This document shows, piece after piece, positions 1-9,250 of a stretch of DNA of 64,000 nt. The position numbers were made by a program, and so were the translations under genes. The stretch covers positions 52,619 to 116,618 of the forward strand of contig JABLUY010000108.1 in NCBI GenBank assembly GCA_013306675.1. Reading direction: 5' to 3'. The notes beneath the pieces are model-generated. The model worked only from the letters and a program-made list of their open reading frames with translations, was not told the origin of the DNA and did no database searches. Origin of the DNA: Thraustochytrium sp. TN22. Taxonomy: Eukaryota > Sar > Bigyra > Thraustochytrida > Thraustochytriidae. Each line of letters opens with the position of its first letter. Position 1 is the first letter of the stretch.

Positions 1-1795
1 TCCGCGCCTCCTCGTAGAGCGGCAAAGCTTGACCGAAGCGACGCCTCGTCTTGTGAAGAACTGCGATGTTGTACAGCGTGACCGCAACAGATCGGTGCCG
101 CGGCCCGAGGGCCTCCCTCTTCAGCTCCAGCGCCTCGTTGAAGTAGCGCAGCGCATCCTCGTAGCGGCCCTGGTTCTTGTACACGACCGCCATGTTGTTG
201 AGCGTTGCCGCCACGTCCGGGTGCCGCGGCCCGAGGGCCTCCCTCTTCAGCTCCAGCGCCTCGTTGTAGTAGCGCAGCGCATCCTCGTAGCGGCCCTGGT
301 TCTTGTACACGTTCGCCATGTTGTTGAGCGTGTCCGCCACGGACGGGTGCCGCGGCCCGAGGGCCTCCCGTGTCAGCTCCAGCGCCTCGTTGTAGTAGCG
401 CAGCGCATCCTCGTAGCGGCCCTGGTTCTTGTACACGATCGCCATGTTGTTGAGCGTGTCCGCCACGGACGGGTGCCGCGGCCCGAGGGCCTCCCGTGTC
501 AGCTCCAGCGCCTCGTTGTAGTAGCGCAGCGCATCCTCGTAGCGACCCTGGTTCGAGTACACGACCGCAATGTTCTTTAGCGTGTCCGCCACGTACGCGT
601 GCTGCGGCCCGATGGCCTCCCGGAACAGATCCAGCGCCTCCTTGTAGTACTGGAGCGCCTCGTCATAGTCGCCGTAGTCATCAAGAAGGCTGGCAGCTGC
701 GTACAGCATTCGGGCCATCTCGACGGGGTCTCCGTCGCCGCGCTGCCGGAGGTCGGCGACGCGGTCGCGCGCGATGGCGGCGAGCCAGGCGCGCTGCCGG
801 CCCTGGATCTCCATGTTGAGGGTGGAGTAGCCGCCCTCGAGCTTCTCGGTCACGGATCGGTCGATCATGGCCTTGTCCTCGGGCTTCCAGCAGGCCGCGT
901 TCCTCATGTCCATGTTGCGGGCCATGATGGTGGCGATCTCCCTCGGGTCGTCCAGCAGCTGCTCGACGAAGCTGTCCTCCTGGCCGGGCGCGTAGACGAC
1001 GTCGACGGGGCGGCCGCTGCGCACGGCGCCGTAAATCTCCCACACGCACCATGCGCGCTGGAGGGGCATGGGTTCGTCCCATTTGTCGAAGAAGATGACG
1101 GCGCTGTCGAAGCGCGAGATGGCCTCGTGGAGGCCGGTGTTGAGGTAGGCCTGGCGGGCGGCGACGACGTCGTCAGGCAGGTCGGCGTCGCTGGTGGTCA
1201 GCAACGGCTGATTGGTGCAGAAGACGTCAAGCCACACGAAGCGCAGGTGGGGCGGCTTGTCGCTGAAGTGGGCGACGAGGGCGGCGACGAGGTCGTGGAA
1301 GCTGCACTTGCGGGCCTGGCTCACGAAGGTGCCCTGGTACTTTTGGCCGACGTCGGCGGCGTTGTGGATGGTGTTGATGAAGAACTGCTTGGCGCGCATC
1401 TTGCGCGTCTTGGCGAGGACCACGTGCTCCGCTACGTCCTCCGTGGTCCACTCGCTGCGCGGCTTGGGCCTGGCGTCGACGCCCTCCGTGAACTCGACGA
1501 GGTCGTCGACGTAGGGCACGCGGCCAAGCATGGAGCCGTCCTCGCTGACTTCGTAGAGCTCGATGGTGGCCCCCGCCTTGACGTCGTCGTTGATGTCGCG
1601 CGTGGCGACGAAGAGGCGCACGCCGGGCGCATCGACCTCGTCGACCAGTCGGCGTGCCATGCGCTCGAGGAAGGCGACGCTGACGCTGCGATAGTCGATG
1701 ATCTTTCTTTCCGCCGCCAGGTAGCGCGAGCTCCTGCGCCGGCCGTCGATGCTGCGGCGCAGGCTGCTGTGCGCGCGGGAGAGGACGCTCGGCAT
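1..1795 (-). CDS. HET/TIR-like domain + kinesin-light-chain-type TPR protein (3' end off the window)
   Basis: The frame is open from ATG 1795 to base 1, giving 598 residues, and the C-terminus lies outside the window. Residues about 1-340 form one domain with the motifs RFVWLDVFCTNQ (185-196) and LQRAWCVWEIYGA (245-257). These recall the WIDxxCINQ motif of fungal HET domains and a TIR-like module common in algal and stramenopile proteins (family recall, not searched). From residue about 360 onward there are 42-residue TPRs of the kinesin-light-chain type, with ALGPRHPxVAxTLNNMA followed by NQGRYEDALRYYNEALEL. Four of these repeats are almost identical at the DNA level. By family analogy the TPRs are a ligand or partner scaffold and the N-terminal domain is a signalling effector of the kind found in NLR-like and incompatibility proteins. 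No NB-ARC or NACHT segment lies between them. The function is inferred and no substrate can be named. Confidence 0.8.
   Translation of the reverse strand, partial: MPSVLSRAHSSLRRSIDGRRRSSRYLAAERKIIDYRSVSVAFLERMARRLVDEVDAPGVRLFVATRDINDDVKAGATIELYEVSEDGSMLGRVPYVDDLVEFTEGVDARPKPRSEWTTEDVAEHVVLAKTRKMRAKQFFINTIHNAADVGQKYQGTFVSQARKCSFHDLVAALVAHFSDKPPHLRFVWLDVFCTNQPLLTTSDADLPDDVVAARQAYLNTGLHEAISRFDSAVIFFDKWDEPMPLQRAWCVWEIYGAVRSGRPVDVVYAPGQEDSFVEQLLDDPREIATIMARNMDMRNAACWKPEDKAMIDRSVTEKLEGGYSTLNMEIQGRQRAWLAAIARDRVADLRQRGDGDPVEMARMLYAAASLLDDYGDYDEALQYYKEALDLFREAIGPQHAYVADTLKNIAVVYSNQGRYEDALRYYNEALELTREALGPRHPSVADTLNNMAIVYKNQGRYEDALRYYNEALELTREALGPRHPSVADTLNNMANVYKNQGRYEDALRYYNEALELKREALGPRHPDVAATLNNMAVVYKNQGRYEDALRYFNEALELKREALGPRHRSVAVTLYNIAVLHKTRRRFGQALPLYEEAR
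95..600. repeat. 126-bp tandem repeat array inside the TPR gene
   Basis: The segment GTGCCGCGGCCCGAGGGCCT recurs at 95, 221, 347 and 473, and as a diverged copy at 599, an exact 126-bp spacing that equals one 42-residue TPR. The units at 221, 347 and 473 differ by only a few bases. Silent sites are conserved as well as coding sites, which points to recent unit duplication or gene conversion, not only selection on protein. Confidence 0.95.
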
Positions 1796-1967
1796 GGCGG
1801 CGCGCGGGGGCGGCGCGCGAAAGCGTTCTGCTGGCGGCGCTGCGCTGGCCGCGCGGCCGCTCTCCGACTCTGGCGGCCTCGGCCGCTCTCGGCCAGCGCG
1901 GCGCGTGCGGCGCGTGCACTGCAGCCGCCAGCCGCCTCTTATAGTTAGTCGGCCAGTCAGCCAGACC

Positions 1968-1983
1968 GTACAAGTACTTGTAC
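1968..1983. promoter_or_regulatory. perfect 16-bp palindrome GTACAAGTACTTGTAC
   Basis: The 16 bases are identical to their own reverse complement. The palindrome sits 173 bp upstream of the TPR gene start and just 3' of the neighbouring orphan gene on the same strand, and is followed by GTGTACTAGTACTCTAGCTACTAG. It could be a binding site for a dimeric regulator or a small hairpin at the 3' end of the upstream gene. The role is inferred. Confidence 0.4.
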
Positions 1984-2005
1984 AGGTGTACTAGTACTCT
2001 AGCTA

Positions 2006-2527
2006 CTAGCGGTGCATGGCGGAGAAGATGGCAATGGGGCGGTCGTCGAGCTCCGACCTGTGCGTCTCGAGCTGGAAGCGCGTCTTGTCGTAGTAGAAGG
2101 GGCGGCGCCTGCCGTTCCTCGCGCATGCGGGGCACGCAGGAGACTGGTCCGTTTGGGTGAGGATGATCATTGCGGTGTAGCGCGCCACCGCGATGCGGAG
2201 CTCGTCGCTAGCGTTGGCGCGGTCGCGCCAGCTTGCTTGCACGGAGTAGTGTTTGTTGAGCGCGAGCGTAAGCCTTGACAGCGTGAGGTCGGTCGCTGCG
2301 AGCAACTCGTCGCGGTACGAGTAGATGACGCGATGGAATGTCTTGCCGGAGCTTATGCTGCGCTCCTGCTTGTACCCCACGTTGATCATGCTCTCGAAGG
2401 AGCGGTTGAGCGAGCCGGCGACGTACGTGACAAAGCACAAGTCGCGGTTCGTCTCGTCTCCCTCCATCGCGTCAGTGTCATCTTGAACTCCTCCGTGCGC
2501 GTCTTCTTTTAACCCTGAACGGCTCAT
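2006..2527 (-). CDS. hypothetical protein, 173 aa
   Basis: I do not recognise this protein. The first ATG in the frame is at 2527 (MSRSGLKEDAHGG); the frame itself stays open further upstream, to about 2620, without an ATG. The middle part, RDLCFVTYVAGSLNRSFESM, and the region to about residue 120 have normal globular composition with both hydrophobic and charged residues, unlike the Ala/Arg-rich shadow frames around it. A CPAC pair near residue 137 could bind metal but lacks a visible partner pair. It lies on the same strand as the TPR gene, about 210 bp upstream of it. Base composition is less GC-rich than in the neighbouring genes. It may be a real orphan gene or the 3' exon of a larger one. 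Confidence 0.45.
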   Translation of the reverse strand: MSRSGLKEDAHGGVQDDTDAMEGDETNRDLCFVTYVAGSLNRSFESMINVGYKQERSISSGKTFHRVIYSYRDELLAATDLTLSRLTLALNKHYSVQASWRDRANASDELRIAVARYTAMIILTQTDQSPACPACARNGRRRPFYYDKTRFQLETHRSELDDRPIAIFSAMHR

Positions 2528-3077
2528 ACTCGCTGGTCGTCTGCTGCAAAAGGCCCAGGCGGATCTGAGTGGGTGGCGATGGGGCAGCAAGAATTCCTTC
2601 GCAACGAGAATGGGAGTCAACGTCGTCGTCGACGGACAAGCGTAGCTTGTCTATCCACAGCCCGCGCGTCGCGCGCTACAAGGAGATGCAGGATGCTTTG
2701 CTGAGCACTTGTGCAGCAGGTGCGCGAATGTGCTGTCGTGCCGCTAGCGCTCAAGCTCGCGCGCAGCCTACCTGTGTTACCTGAAATCGCGCAAAGTCCC
2801 AAGCGAAGCACTGAACGCCTGCTCATTGTCAAGTAGCGACGCGCGCCGTTGAAAAAACGCGACGCAGATTCTGAACGCAGGCTCCAAGACGCTTCGCCAC
2901 CTTGCACTGGAATGCCTACGTCGGCTTCAAGAAGCACAACACCTTCCCTGCGCCGTGCTCGTCTTACGGTGGGGACGGCGTAGGCGTGTCTCCGTCGCAA
3001 GGGGAAAGGAGAAACGCCTCCAGGTCGCCGCGGCGTCAGCAGTACTCCTAGCACGGGTGCGGGCGGCGGCGGCGGCG
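2528..3077. other. divergent intergenic region
   Basis: About 550 bp between the orphan gene on the minus strand and the coiled-coil gene on the plus strand. It should hold both promoters. I see no recognisable element apart from a short GGC run just before the ATG at 3078. Confidence 0.5.
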
Positions 3078-4577
3078 ATGGTGGCGGGCGATCGCGGCTG
3101 GCGCGTGTGCGCGCGCATCCACCGCGACGGCAGCGTGTCGTTCTTTGAGGGCGGCGCAGCGACGGCGCCCAGGAGCGCCAGTCTTGGGGCCTCCATCACC
3201 GCTGGAGGCGCTCCTTGTTGTACTCACAGTCAAGCTAGTGCGCCGCGGCCGCGCACGCAGGCGACCTTGCAGACATCCACGGCGCCGTGGTGGGACGCAC
3301 TCGCCGATGAAGCTACTGGACCCTTGGCGAAAGCCGGCCCGAGACCAAAGTTGACCTCGTTGTGGACGCCATTGGTGGAGACCGAGCGAGGTGAGGGGTC
3401 CGTGGAGGCGCGGCTCTCCACCTCGCTCCACGCGGCCCGCAAGCGCCACAAAGAGGTCCTCGCCCGTTCGGACGCGGTCCTGGAGCTCTCGCGCTCCCGG
3501 AGTCTTTCGTGGCTTGACCGTGACGCGCAGAGCACTGCTTGGACCGGGGACGAGTCTCTCTTGCGCGCCCTGGAGGTGAGCAAGGACGCGAGCCGCGAGG
3601 AGAGCGCGGAGCAGAGCGCAGAGCTGAGCGCGGATTTTCGCGCCAAACTGAGCGTCGAGCATGGTACGGAGTCAAGTCTGGAGACGCGTGGTCCCGAACG
3701 TACCCCGGCGCGCTCACAATCAGCACGTGCGGAGCCGCGCGCCAAGGGCCCGAGTGCGCATCTCTGCAAAGTCGCTGCAGGCTCGAAGCAGAGCATGAGC
3801 AAGGAGCGATCTGAGCAAGGTGAAGAGCGCGACCCGTCGTCGCAGCAGACCGAGGGCCCAAGTGCGCGTCTCCGCGAAGTCAGCGCAAGCTCGAATCAGA
3901 GCAAACGCAAGCAAGCAACTGAGCAAGACGAAGAGCGCGGCCCGCGCAAGCCGAATCTGCCATCGCAACAGACCACGCAGAAGACGTCACCCTTCGCCGG
4001 GAAGCGCGTCGGGACCCTGTACGATACGGTGCGCGCCCGGAGCTCAGCGCTGGCAGCTGCGCTCGCGGACGCCAAGGCGGCGGTCGAACGCGAGGCCCGG
4101 GCCGGGCCTCGCGCAAGTGTTCCGGCACGGCGACAGTCCGGGTCGCAGGTGCACTTGTATGAGCACCTGATCTCGGAGCTGGAATCGCACCAGCTGGAAC
4201 TCCTTCACGAGCTGCAGGAGCTGGAGCGACGTATGCAGCGGCACGGGGTGCAGTTGTCAGAGTCGTGGATCGGCGCAAGGCGTACGGCGCTGACGCACAT
4301 CCGGCAGCATCATCAGCGAGCGAGCGGATCTGCGCTGCACGAAGAGCGCGAGCTGTACTACGCGGCGCTCGTGCGGCGCAAGTCGGCGGATGCGCAGGCA
4401 GAACGGTACATTGAGGCGATCGCCGAGCGCGAGGTGGTGCTTGGCGTGCAGAACGACTGCGTTCGAGAGCTGGTGCGCGCCTGCAGGAGTGCATTACGCG
4501 TGCATGACAAGGAGCTGGCGCGCACGTACACGGAGCGCCGGCGCGAGGCAGCTGAGGTCCGCGTGGAGAAGCAGTAA
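3078..4577 (+). CDS. coiled-coil protein of unknown function, 499 aa
   Basis: The frame stays open upstream of this point, but the ATG at 3078 (MVAGDRGWRVCARIHRDG) is the first that follows a non-coding-like GGC run, so it is taken as the start. Residues about 40-220 are Ser/Arg/Ala-rich. Residues about 223-297 hold two copies of a 36-residue unit (GPSAxLxxV...Q...EExGP). The last 140 residues are a strong predicted coiled coil rich in Glu, Leu, Arg and Gln (from about HLYEHLISELESHQLELL to the end). No catalytic domain is visible. A cytoskeletal or scaffold role is possible but unsupported. The gene is convergent with the methyltransferase, whose stop lies 360 bp away. Confidence 0.6.
   Translation: MVAGDRGWRVCARIHRDGSVSFFEGGAATAPRSASLGASITAGGAPCCTHSQASAPRPRTQATLQTSTAPWWDALADEATGPLAKAGPRPKLTSLWTPLVETERGEGSVEARLSTSLHAARKRHKEVLARSDAVLELSRSRSLSWLDRDAQSTAWTGDESLLRALEVSKDASREESAEQSAELSADFRAKLSVEHGTESSLETRGPERTPARSQSARAEPRAKGPSAHLCKVAAGSKQSMSKERSEQGEERDPSSQQTEGPSARLREVSASSNQSKRKQATEQDEERGPRKPNLPSQQTTQKTSPFAGKRVGTLYDTVRARSSALAAALADAKAAVEREARAGPRASVPARRQSGSQVHLYEHLISELESHQLELLHELQELERRMQRHGVQLSESWIGARRTALTHIRQHHQRASGSALHEERELYYAALVRRKSADAQAERYIEAIAEREVVLGVQNDCVRELVRACRSALRVHDKELARTYTERRREAAEVRVEKQ
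3746..3961 (+). repeat. two 108-bp coding repeats
   Basis: GGGCCCGAGTGCGCATCTCTG at 3746 recurs in diverged form at 3854, exactly 108 bp later. The copies encode two 36-residue units of the coiled-coil protein and have diverged at many sites, so the duplication is old. Confidence 0.7.
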
Positions 4578-4936
4578 AGAGAGGTCGATCTTGCAAATGT
4601 TGGTTCTTGTCTCAACAAAAGAAAAAAGAAGAGAGAGCGAGCAAAGAAGAAGAGATGAGACATGGTCAGGGCATGGACAGTAGAGAGAGGAAGGATTGCA
4701 GTGCGGTGGTAACAGAAACACAGGGACTAGCTGAAGCAGCAGGGGCAGGAGCAGCAGCAGCCGGCGCAGGATGAAGAGGGGCGCTGGGGGAGGCATGGTC
4801 ACAGTTTTTAAAAAGAGCAGATGGGCGAGCATCAGGAGTCGCGCGCGGTGAGCAACAGAATAGAGCGAGAGAGAGAGACAGAAAGACAGACAGACAGACA
4901 GACAGGCGCGCAGAGCAAAGCACCAAGGCGAGCACA
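4578..4936. other. convergent intergenic region with (GACA)n
   Basis: This is the AG-rich 3' flank shared by two converging genes. It has an adenine/guanine-rich stretch at about 4612-4665 and a run of AGAC/GACA tetranucleotides at about 4876-4903. No gene is visible. It probably contains both 3' UTRs. Confidence 0.6.
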
Positions 4937-5986
4937 TCAGTCGCGCGTGGCCGTGTACACGTGCAGGCCGAGGTCTGCGGGAGCGCCGGCGCACAAGCGC
5001 GCGGGAGCGTGCACGCAGAGGAGCCAGGGCAGGTAGACCTTGAGAAAGGGCATCCGTGTCCTGATCTGCAGCCTAGCGCCGCCAGGGGGAATGTAAGGTG
5101 CGAACTCGTGGACCTCGCGCTCGAGCGCGCGGCTGGCGAGCTGCTCGGTGACGGAGAAGCCATTCTCGTTGAGCAAGCGCTTGAAGGCGCGCGCGTTGCC
5201 AGGACCGTAGAGCCAGGGCGAAGCGCACTCGTCGCGAAGGACGGCGTGCAGATCCTGCACCGGGCCGGGCACCTTGCCCTGGACGGTGAAGGATGGCAGC
5301 CAGTCGCCGCAGATGACGCTCTCTTGCACGCAGAGCGCGGAGACGGCGGCCAGGAGGGCCCGCACAGCGGCCTCCTCGAGGTACATGGAGACGCCCTCGA
5401 CGATGAAGAGCGCGCGCTGCGTACGATCGAAGCCGGCGTGCTCGAGCGCGGTGTCCCAGTCGCCCGCCTCGAGGTGCGCTGGCACCTCGACGCGGCGGCA
5501 GAGCGCCGCGGCGAGGTCGTCGGCACCGAGGCGGCGGCGCTTGCGCGCCAGGAGCACCGGCGAGTCGACCTCAAAGAGCGTGAGCCCGCGCTGCGCGAGC
5601 TGGCGCAGGCGCCAGGCGCGCGTGTCCATGCCGGCGCCCAGGAGCACGACCTGGCGGCCGCCGCCCTCGGCGAAGTCCACCAGCACGTGATCCGCGTACA
5701 GCGTGCGCAGCGCCATCATGTCGGACAAGAAGTAGGCGCCCAGGTCCTCCTCGAAGCGCGCGCCCAAGCGCGCGCCCTCCTCGCCCGCGAGCCTCGCCGC
5801 GCGCGCGTCCTGCTCCGGCAGCAGCGCCGAGGTCGCCAACGTGTGCGCCACCCAGCACGCCACGTCCGCTCTCCTGGCCTCGTCCTCCTCGTCCAGCTCC
5901 GCGCCTGCCGCTGCCGCCGGCGACGCGCTGTCGCCGGCCTCGGCGGCTTCCACCTCCTTGACGCGCCCCGCGCTCTTGCGCAGCAT
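4937..5986 (-). CDS. SAM-dependent methyltransferase, leucine carboxyl methyltransferase (PPM1/TIGR00027) family, 349 aa
   Basis: The start is ATG 5986. The frame continues upstream for about 180 codons, but that part is nearly pure Ala/Gly/Arg encoded by GC repeats and has no ATG, so I exclude it. Hallmarks: VVLLGAGMDTRAWRL (residues 113-127), which matches the glycine-rich SAM-binding motif I of this family; FEVDSP (138-143), where the acidic residue contacts the SAM ribose in relatives; and FIVEGVSMYLEEAAVRALL, the family's conserved motif before the substrate pocket. Family members methylate carboxylates, as LCMT1 does on the PP2A C-terminal leucine, or act on small molecules. The more bacterial-like TIGR00027 branch fits at least as well as true LCMT1, so the substrate is unknown. 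No targeting signal is evident. Confidence 0.85.
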   Translation of the reverse strand: MLRKSAGRVKEVEAAEAGDSASPAAAAGAELDEEDEARRADVACWVAHTLATSALLPEQDARAARLAGEEGARLGARFEEDLGAYFLSDMMALRTLYADHVLVDFAEGGGRQVVLLGAGMDTRAWRLRQLAQRGLTLFEVDSPVLLARKRRRLGADDLAAALCRRVEVPAHLEAGDWDTALEHAGFDRTQRALFIVEGVSMYLEEAAVRALLAAVSALCVQESVICGDWLPSFTVQGKVPGPVQDLHAVLRDECASPWLYGPGNARAFKRLLNENGFSVTEQLASRALEREVHEFAPYIPPGGARLQIRTRMPFLKVYLPWLLCVHAPARLCAGAPADLGLHVYTATRD

Positions 5987-6117
5987 CTCGCCGCGCCTCG
6001 CCGCGGCCTCGCCGCGCGCCTCGCCGCGCGCCCTGGCCCCGCGCGCGCCTCGCGCGCGCCCGCCGCCGCGCCCGTTGGCGCCGCCGCCGCCGCCGCCGGG
6101 GCCGCGGGGGGCGCCGC

Positions 6118-6148
<31 letters not shown>

Positions 6149-6790
6149 GCCGCCGCGCCGCCGCCGCCGCCGCGCCGCCGCGCGCCGCCGCCGCGCGCCG
6201 CCGCCGCGCGCCGCGCCGCCGCCGCGCCGTTCTGCCTCGCCGCGGCCTCTCGCGCGCTTCCCCCCCGCGCGCGCGCGCGCCCGCCCCCGCGCGCGCACCG
6301 CGCGACGCGGCCGGCCATCACGGCGCCCCTCGTCCTCCGCTCCGCTCCGGTCTGCTCTGCCGCGCGCGGGGCCCTGGCCAGCCGGCCGCGCCGCGGGCCT
6401 CGGCCCGCCCGCCGCCGCCGCCGCGCCGCGCCGCGCCGCCGCGCCGCGCGCTGCGCGGCCTCTGCTGCCGCTGCTCTTTCTGCCTGGCGGCTTGTCGCAA
6501 CCGGAGTCGTCGAAGGGGGCGGTGCGCGGGGGCACGTGCCGCCTGCCAAATACCGCGCCGCCGGCACGCGCCCGCCGCGCTGCCCGCTGCTCGCGGCGCT
6601 GCTCGCGCTGCTCGCGCTGCTCGCGCCGGAGCCTGCTCGCCGCGCGGCGCCGCTGCTCCCCTCGCTCGCTCGGCTCTGCCCTGCTCTGCTCTGCTCTGCT
6701 CTGCTCTGCGGGCGCAGCGAGGCGAGGCGCAGCCGCCGGCGCGTTGGCCGCGCCTGCGACGACGGTCAGCTGGCTGGCTGGCTAGCTAGC
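5987..6790. repeat. GC-extreme low-complexity upstream region
   Basis: The region upstream of the methyltransferase is built from GCC, CGC and GCG units (densest at about 6060-6240 and 6410-6460), followed by a run of CTCTG units at 6674-6709 and a TAGC run at about 6779-6794. Its open frames read as Ala/Arg/Pro/Gly in every phase and are not credible proteins. It probably holds the promoter and 5' UTR of the methyltransferase. Confidence 0.7.
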
Positions 6791-8577
6791 TAGTCGCGCA
6801 GCAGACGGCGCGAGGAGAATCTGGCTGCGGCGCGCCCGTCGCGGCCGGCGGCTACGCCGCTACGCTGCCGGGCTGGCGGAGGAAGCAGCCTTGCGCCAGC
6901 CTCCGGCCCCGGCGCGGTGACTGCCTCGCCGGCCGTCGCTGCACTGCACGGACACTGGCAGCGAGCCCGAGCCTGAGCCTGACTCACTCCAGCCCAGCCC
7001 AGCTGGCCGAGCGCGCCGGCGGCGACCCGGCCTCAGGCTGGCTGATCAGAGCTGGTAGACACTCACTGACAGTGCAGCCGCAGCGTGCTCTCGACCCGCC
7101 GCCCGCGTCGTGACGGCTGCGTCTTCCTTGCTCCTCAAGTTGGTGCGCGCAGCTGTGTTTGTCTCGCCTCCGCCGCCTCTGTCGGCCTGCCTGGCAGTGC
7201 CTGCCTTCTCGTCCGGCTCGTCCTCGGCCCGGCCTGGCTCGCCTCGCGCTGCGTCCCGATCACGCCCACCGCCGCCGCGCCGCGCCGCGCCGCGAGGTCG
7301 CGCGGCGCTGCGCCGCGCCGCGCCGCTCGTCCTCTCGCTAGCGCGCTCGCTCGCTGCGCAAAGGGGATTTGCTTGGAGCCCTGCGCCGGCCGTGGCCGCT
7401 CTTCGTTCGTTCGCTCGCTCGCTCGCGCGCACGGCACGGCACGGCGCGGCGCGGCGCGGCGCGGCCGGAGGCGCCCGGAGGCAGTGGCCGCGCCACGCGC
7501 CACGCAGGCCCACGCAGGCGGACCAGGGCACCGGGTTGTTCGCGCGGCCGCCAGCCGAATTCGTGCGGCCGCGTGCGTGCGCTAACTACGCGACGGGCCG
7601 CTCCGTCTGGCGGTCAGTCTCGGCCGAGCTGGCGGGCTGCGGCCTCTGAAAGTTCAAGTCCTGCCTGCAGCAGCGCGACGTCGGCAGCGCGCGCTGCACA
7701 AAGGCCAGGCCGCTGTGGCTGGCCGGGCTGGCCGTGAACAGCTCGGCGTACTACTAACTACGCTGGTACCACCGCTGCAAATGTAGCCGCCAAATGCACT
7801 TGCGGGATCACTCACGTTTTTGCTCGCGTGCGGTCTTGCGCCAACAGCCAACAGCCAGGCTCCGCGCGTTGCGCTCAAGGCCGCTCCCAAGCTCGCCCTC
7901 CGCACCCGCTGCTCTCGCGCGCTTTGTGCTCGGGGGGCGGATCCGCAAGGCCCGAGCCCGCCGGGACCTCGGGTTCGCCGCTGCGGATGATGGATCAACA
8001 GAGAAGACTCGCCCTCAGGCCCTGACCCGGAAATCGAAGGCAGGGCGCCGAAAGCGGCAGCGGACGACCCCAATGCTTGCCTGCCAGCCTGATCGATCCT
8101 GAACGAGGCGATTCCTTCTGGCTAGAGGCTTGGGACCAAGCCGACGCGACCTCACATCAGACGATGCTCCAGTAGGAGCCTGCACCGAAGCTTGGGCGGA
8201 GCTTGTGCAGCGGCAGGGCCAGCCCACAAGGCGTCTCATTCGGCTTGCGGCAGGCGCGGTTGACGGAGTGCTGATTCGTGCAGCGACTACAGGCGCCACG
8301 CGTGTGTGCAAACAGAGGAGAAGCCCGCGCTGCGGCTACCAGTGGACAGCCCGCACGTCCCGTCTCGCCACAGCTTTGCCCAGCTGCTGTCATTTGTAGA
8401 GCTGTTACCGTGACGTCCAAATTCAGGTCGGCCGGTCTGCTTGTCGGCCTCTGGCGCATTCAGCTGCACGCAACCGAATCAGTAACTTGAACCCAAAGAA
8501 CTCAGCTGCAGCCAACATGCAGTCAGGCGGTGACCCGTAAAAGCACTTGCGCACAGTGCGTCACTCCTACCAAGGCC
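6791..8577. other. gene-poor GC-rich stretch
   Basis: About 1.8 kb in which no open frame on either strand has credible protein composition. The part at about 7270-7480 is CGCGGCG-rich, and the rest is mixed sequence. I find no RNA gene, transposon protein or recognisable promoter here. Confidence 0.5.
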
Positions 8578-8780
8578 GAATTGCCAAAGGCGAAGCATGT
8601 GACTGCCAAGAATGCGAGAAGGCGAAGCATGTAATTGCCAAAGGCGAAACAAGTGATTCTGTCAAGGGGAAAGCAAGAGATTGCCAAAAGGCTTGCTGGC
8701 CAAAAAGCTAGCTGGCCAAAAGGCTAGCTGGCCAAAGATTTCATGGTCAAAAGGCCTGCTGACCAATGGCTTGCGGGCCA
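8578..8780. repeat. degenerate minisatellite with the core GCCAAAaGGC
   Basis: Short units such as TTGCCAAAGGCGAAGCATGTGA recur, followed by GCTAGCTGGCCAAAAG units. Spacing varies from about 17 to 40 bp. At least nine copies of a GCCAA core can be read by eye. The segment is non-coding. Confidence 0.7.
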
Positions 8781-8819
8781 GAGTCTTTTAGTAGGCCTAG
8801 CTCGAGTGGGAGGAGCTAC

Positions 8820-8928
8820 TTCATTCGTCAGCTCGCTCGCTCGCTCGCTCGCTCGCTTCCGTGCTCGCTCCTTCATTCGTCAGCTCGCTCACTCGCTCGC
8901 TCGCTCGCTTCCGTGCTCGCTCGCCGGG
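8820..8928. repeat. 52-bp direct repeat with internal (GCTC)n
   Basis: TTCATTCGTCAGCTCGCTCG starts at 8820 and, with one base changed, at 8872. Each copy continues through GCTC tetranucleotides to CTTCCGTGCTCGCTC. Confidence 0.85.
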
Positions 8929-8940
8929 CAAGAACTGGCG

Positions 8941-9113
8941 TGTAGCGTGGAAGTCTCACGCTCACAAGGCGAAGCGAGGGGGGGGGGGAACAACAACAAC
9001 GGATGGAGAGTTCATCATCAGGCAGCAAATGTGAAGCGTGGAAGTCTTACGCTCACAAGACAAAGCGAGCAGGGGAAACAATAACAGATGGAGGTTCATC
9101 AGCAGCAAACTTG
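8941..9113. repeat. direct repeat of about 90 bp, two copies
   Basis: The copy at 8941 begins GTAGCGTGGAAGTCTCACGC after one base, and the copy at 9032 begins GAAGCGTGGAAGTCTTACGC. Both continue through AAGCGAG, a homopolymer- or AAC-rich middle, GGATGGAG or AGATGGAG, and TTCATCA...GCAGCAAA. The first copy carries a run of ten or more G. The segment is non-coding. Confidence 0.85.
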
Positions 9114-9250
9114 CTCGAAAAGGCTCGAAGTACTTGCTCGGCCAGCCAAGCTCAGCTAGCCAAGCTCAGGGCAGAGCCATGACTCGAAATGAGACCAGGC
9201 TTGGTCATGAGCGCTCCGGTCGCAGATCTCTCTCACTCGTCGACGGCGCC

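Noticed and set aside
599-1948. 449-codon plus-strand frame
   Set aside because: It is the antisense of the HET/TIR-like plus TPR gene in the same codon phase. Its Val/Gly/Asp-rich composition is the usual shadow of a GC-rich coding strand.
5987-6535. N-terminal extension of the methyltransferase
   Set aside because: About 180 codons of Ala/Gly/Arg from GC repeats, without an ATG; the family fold begins after ATG 5986.
4961-6793. 610-codon plus-strand frame
   Set aside because: Antisense to the methyltransferase and then through a GC repeat; Ala/Arg-only composition.
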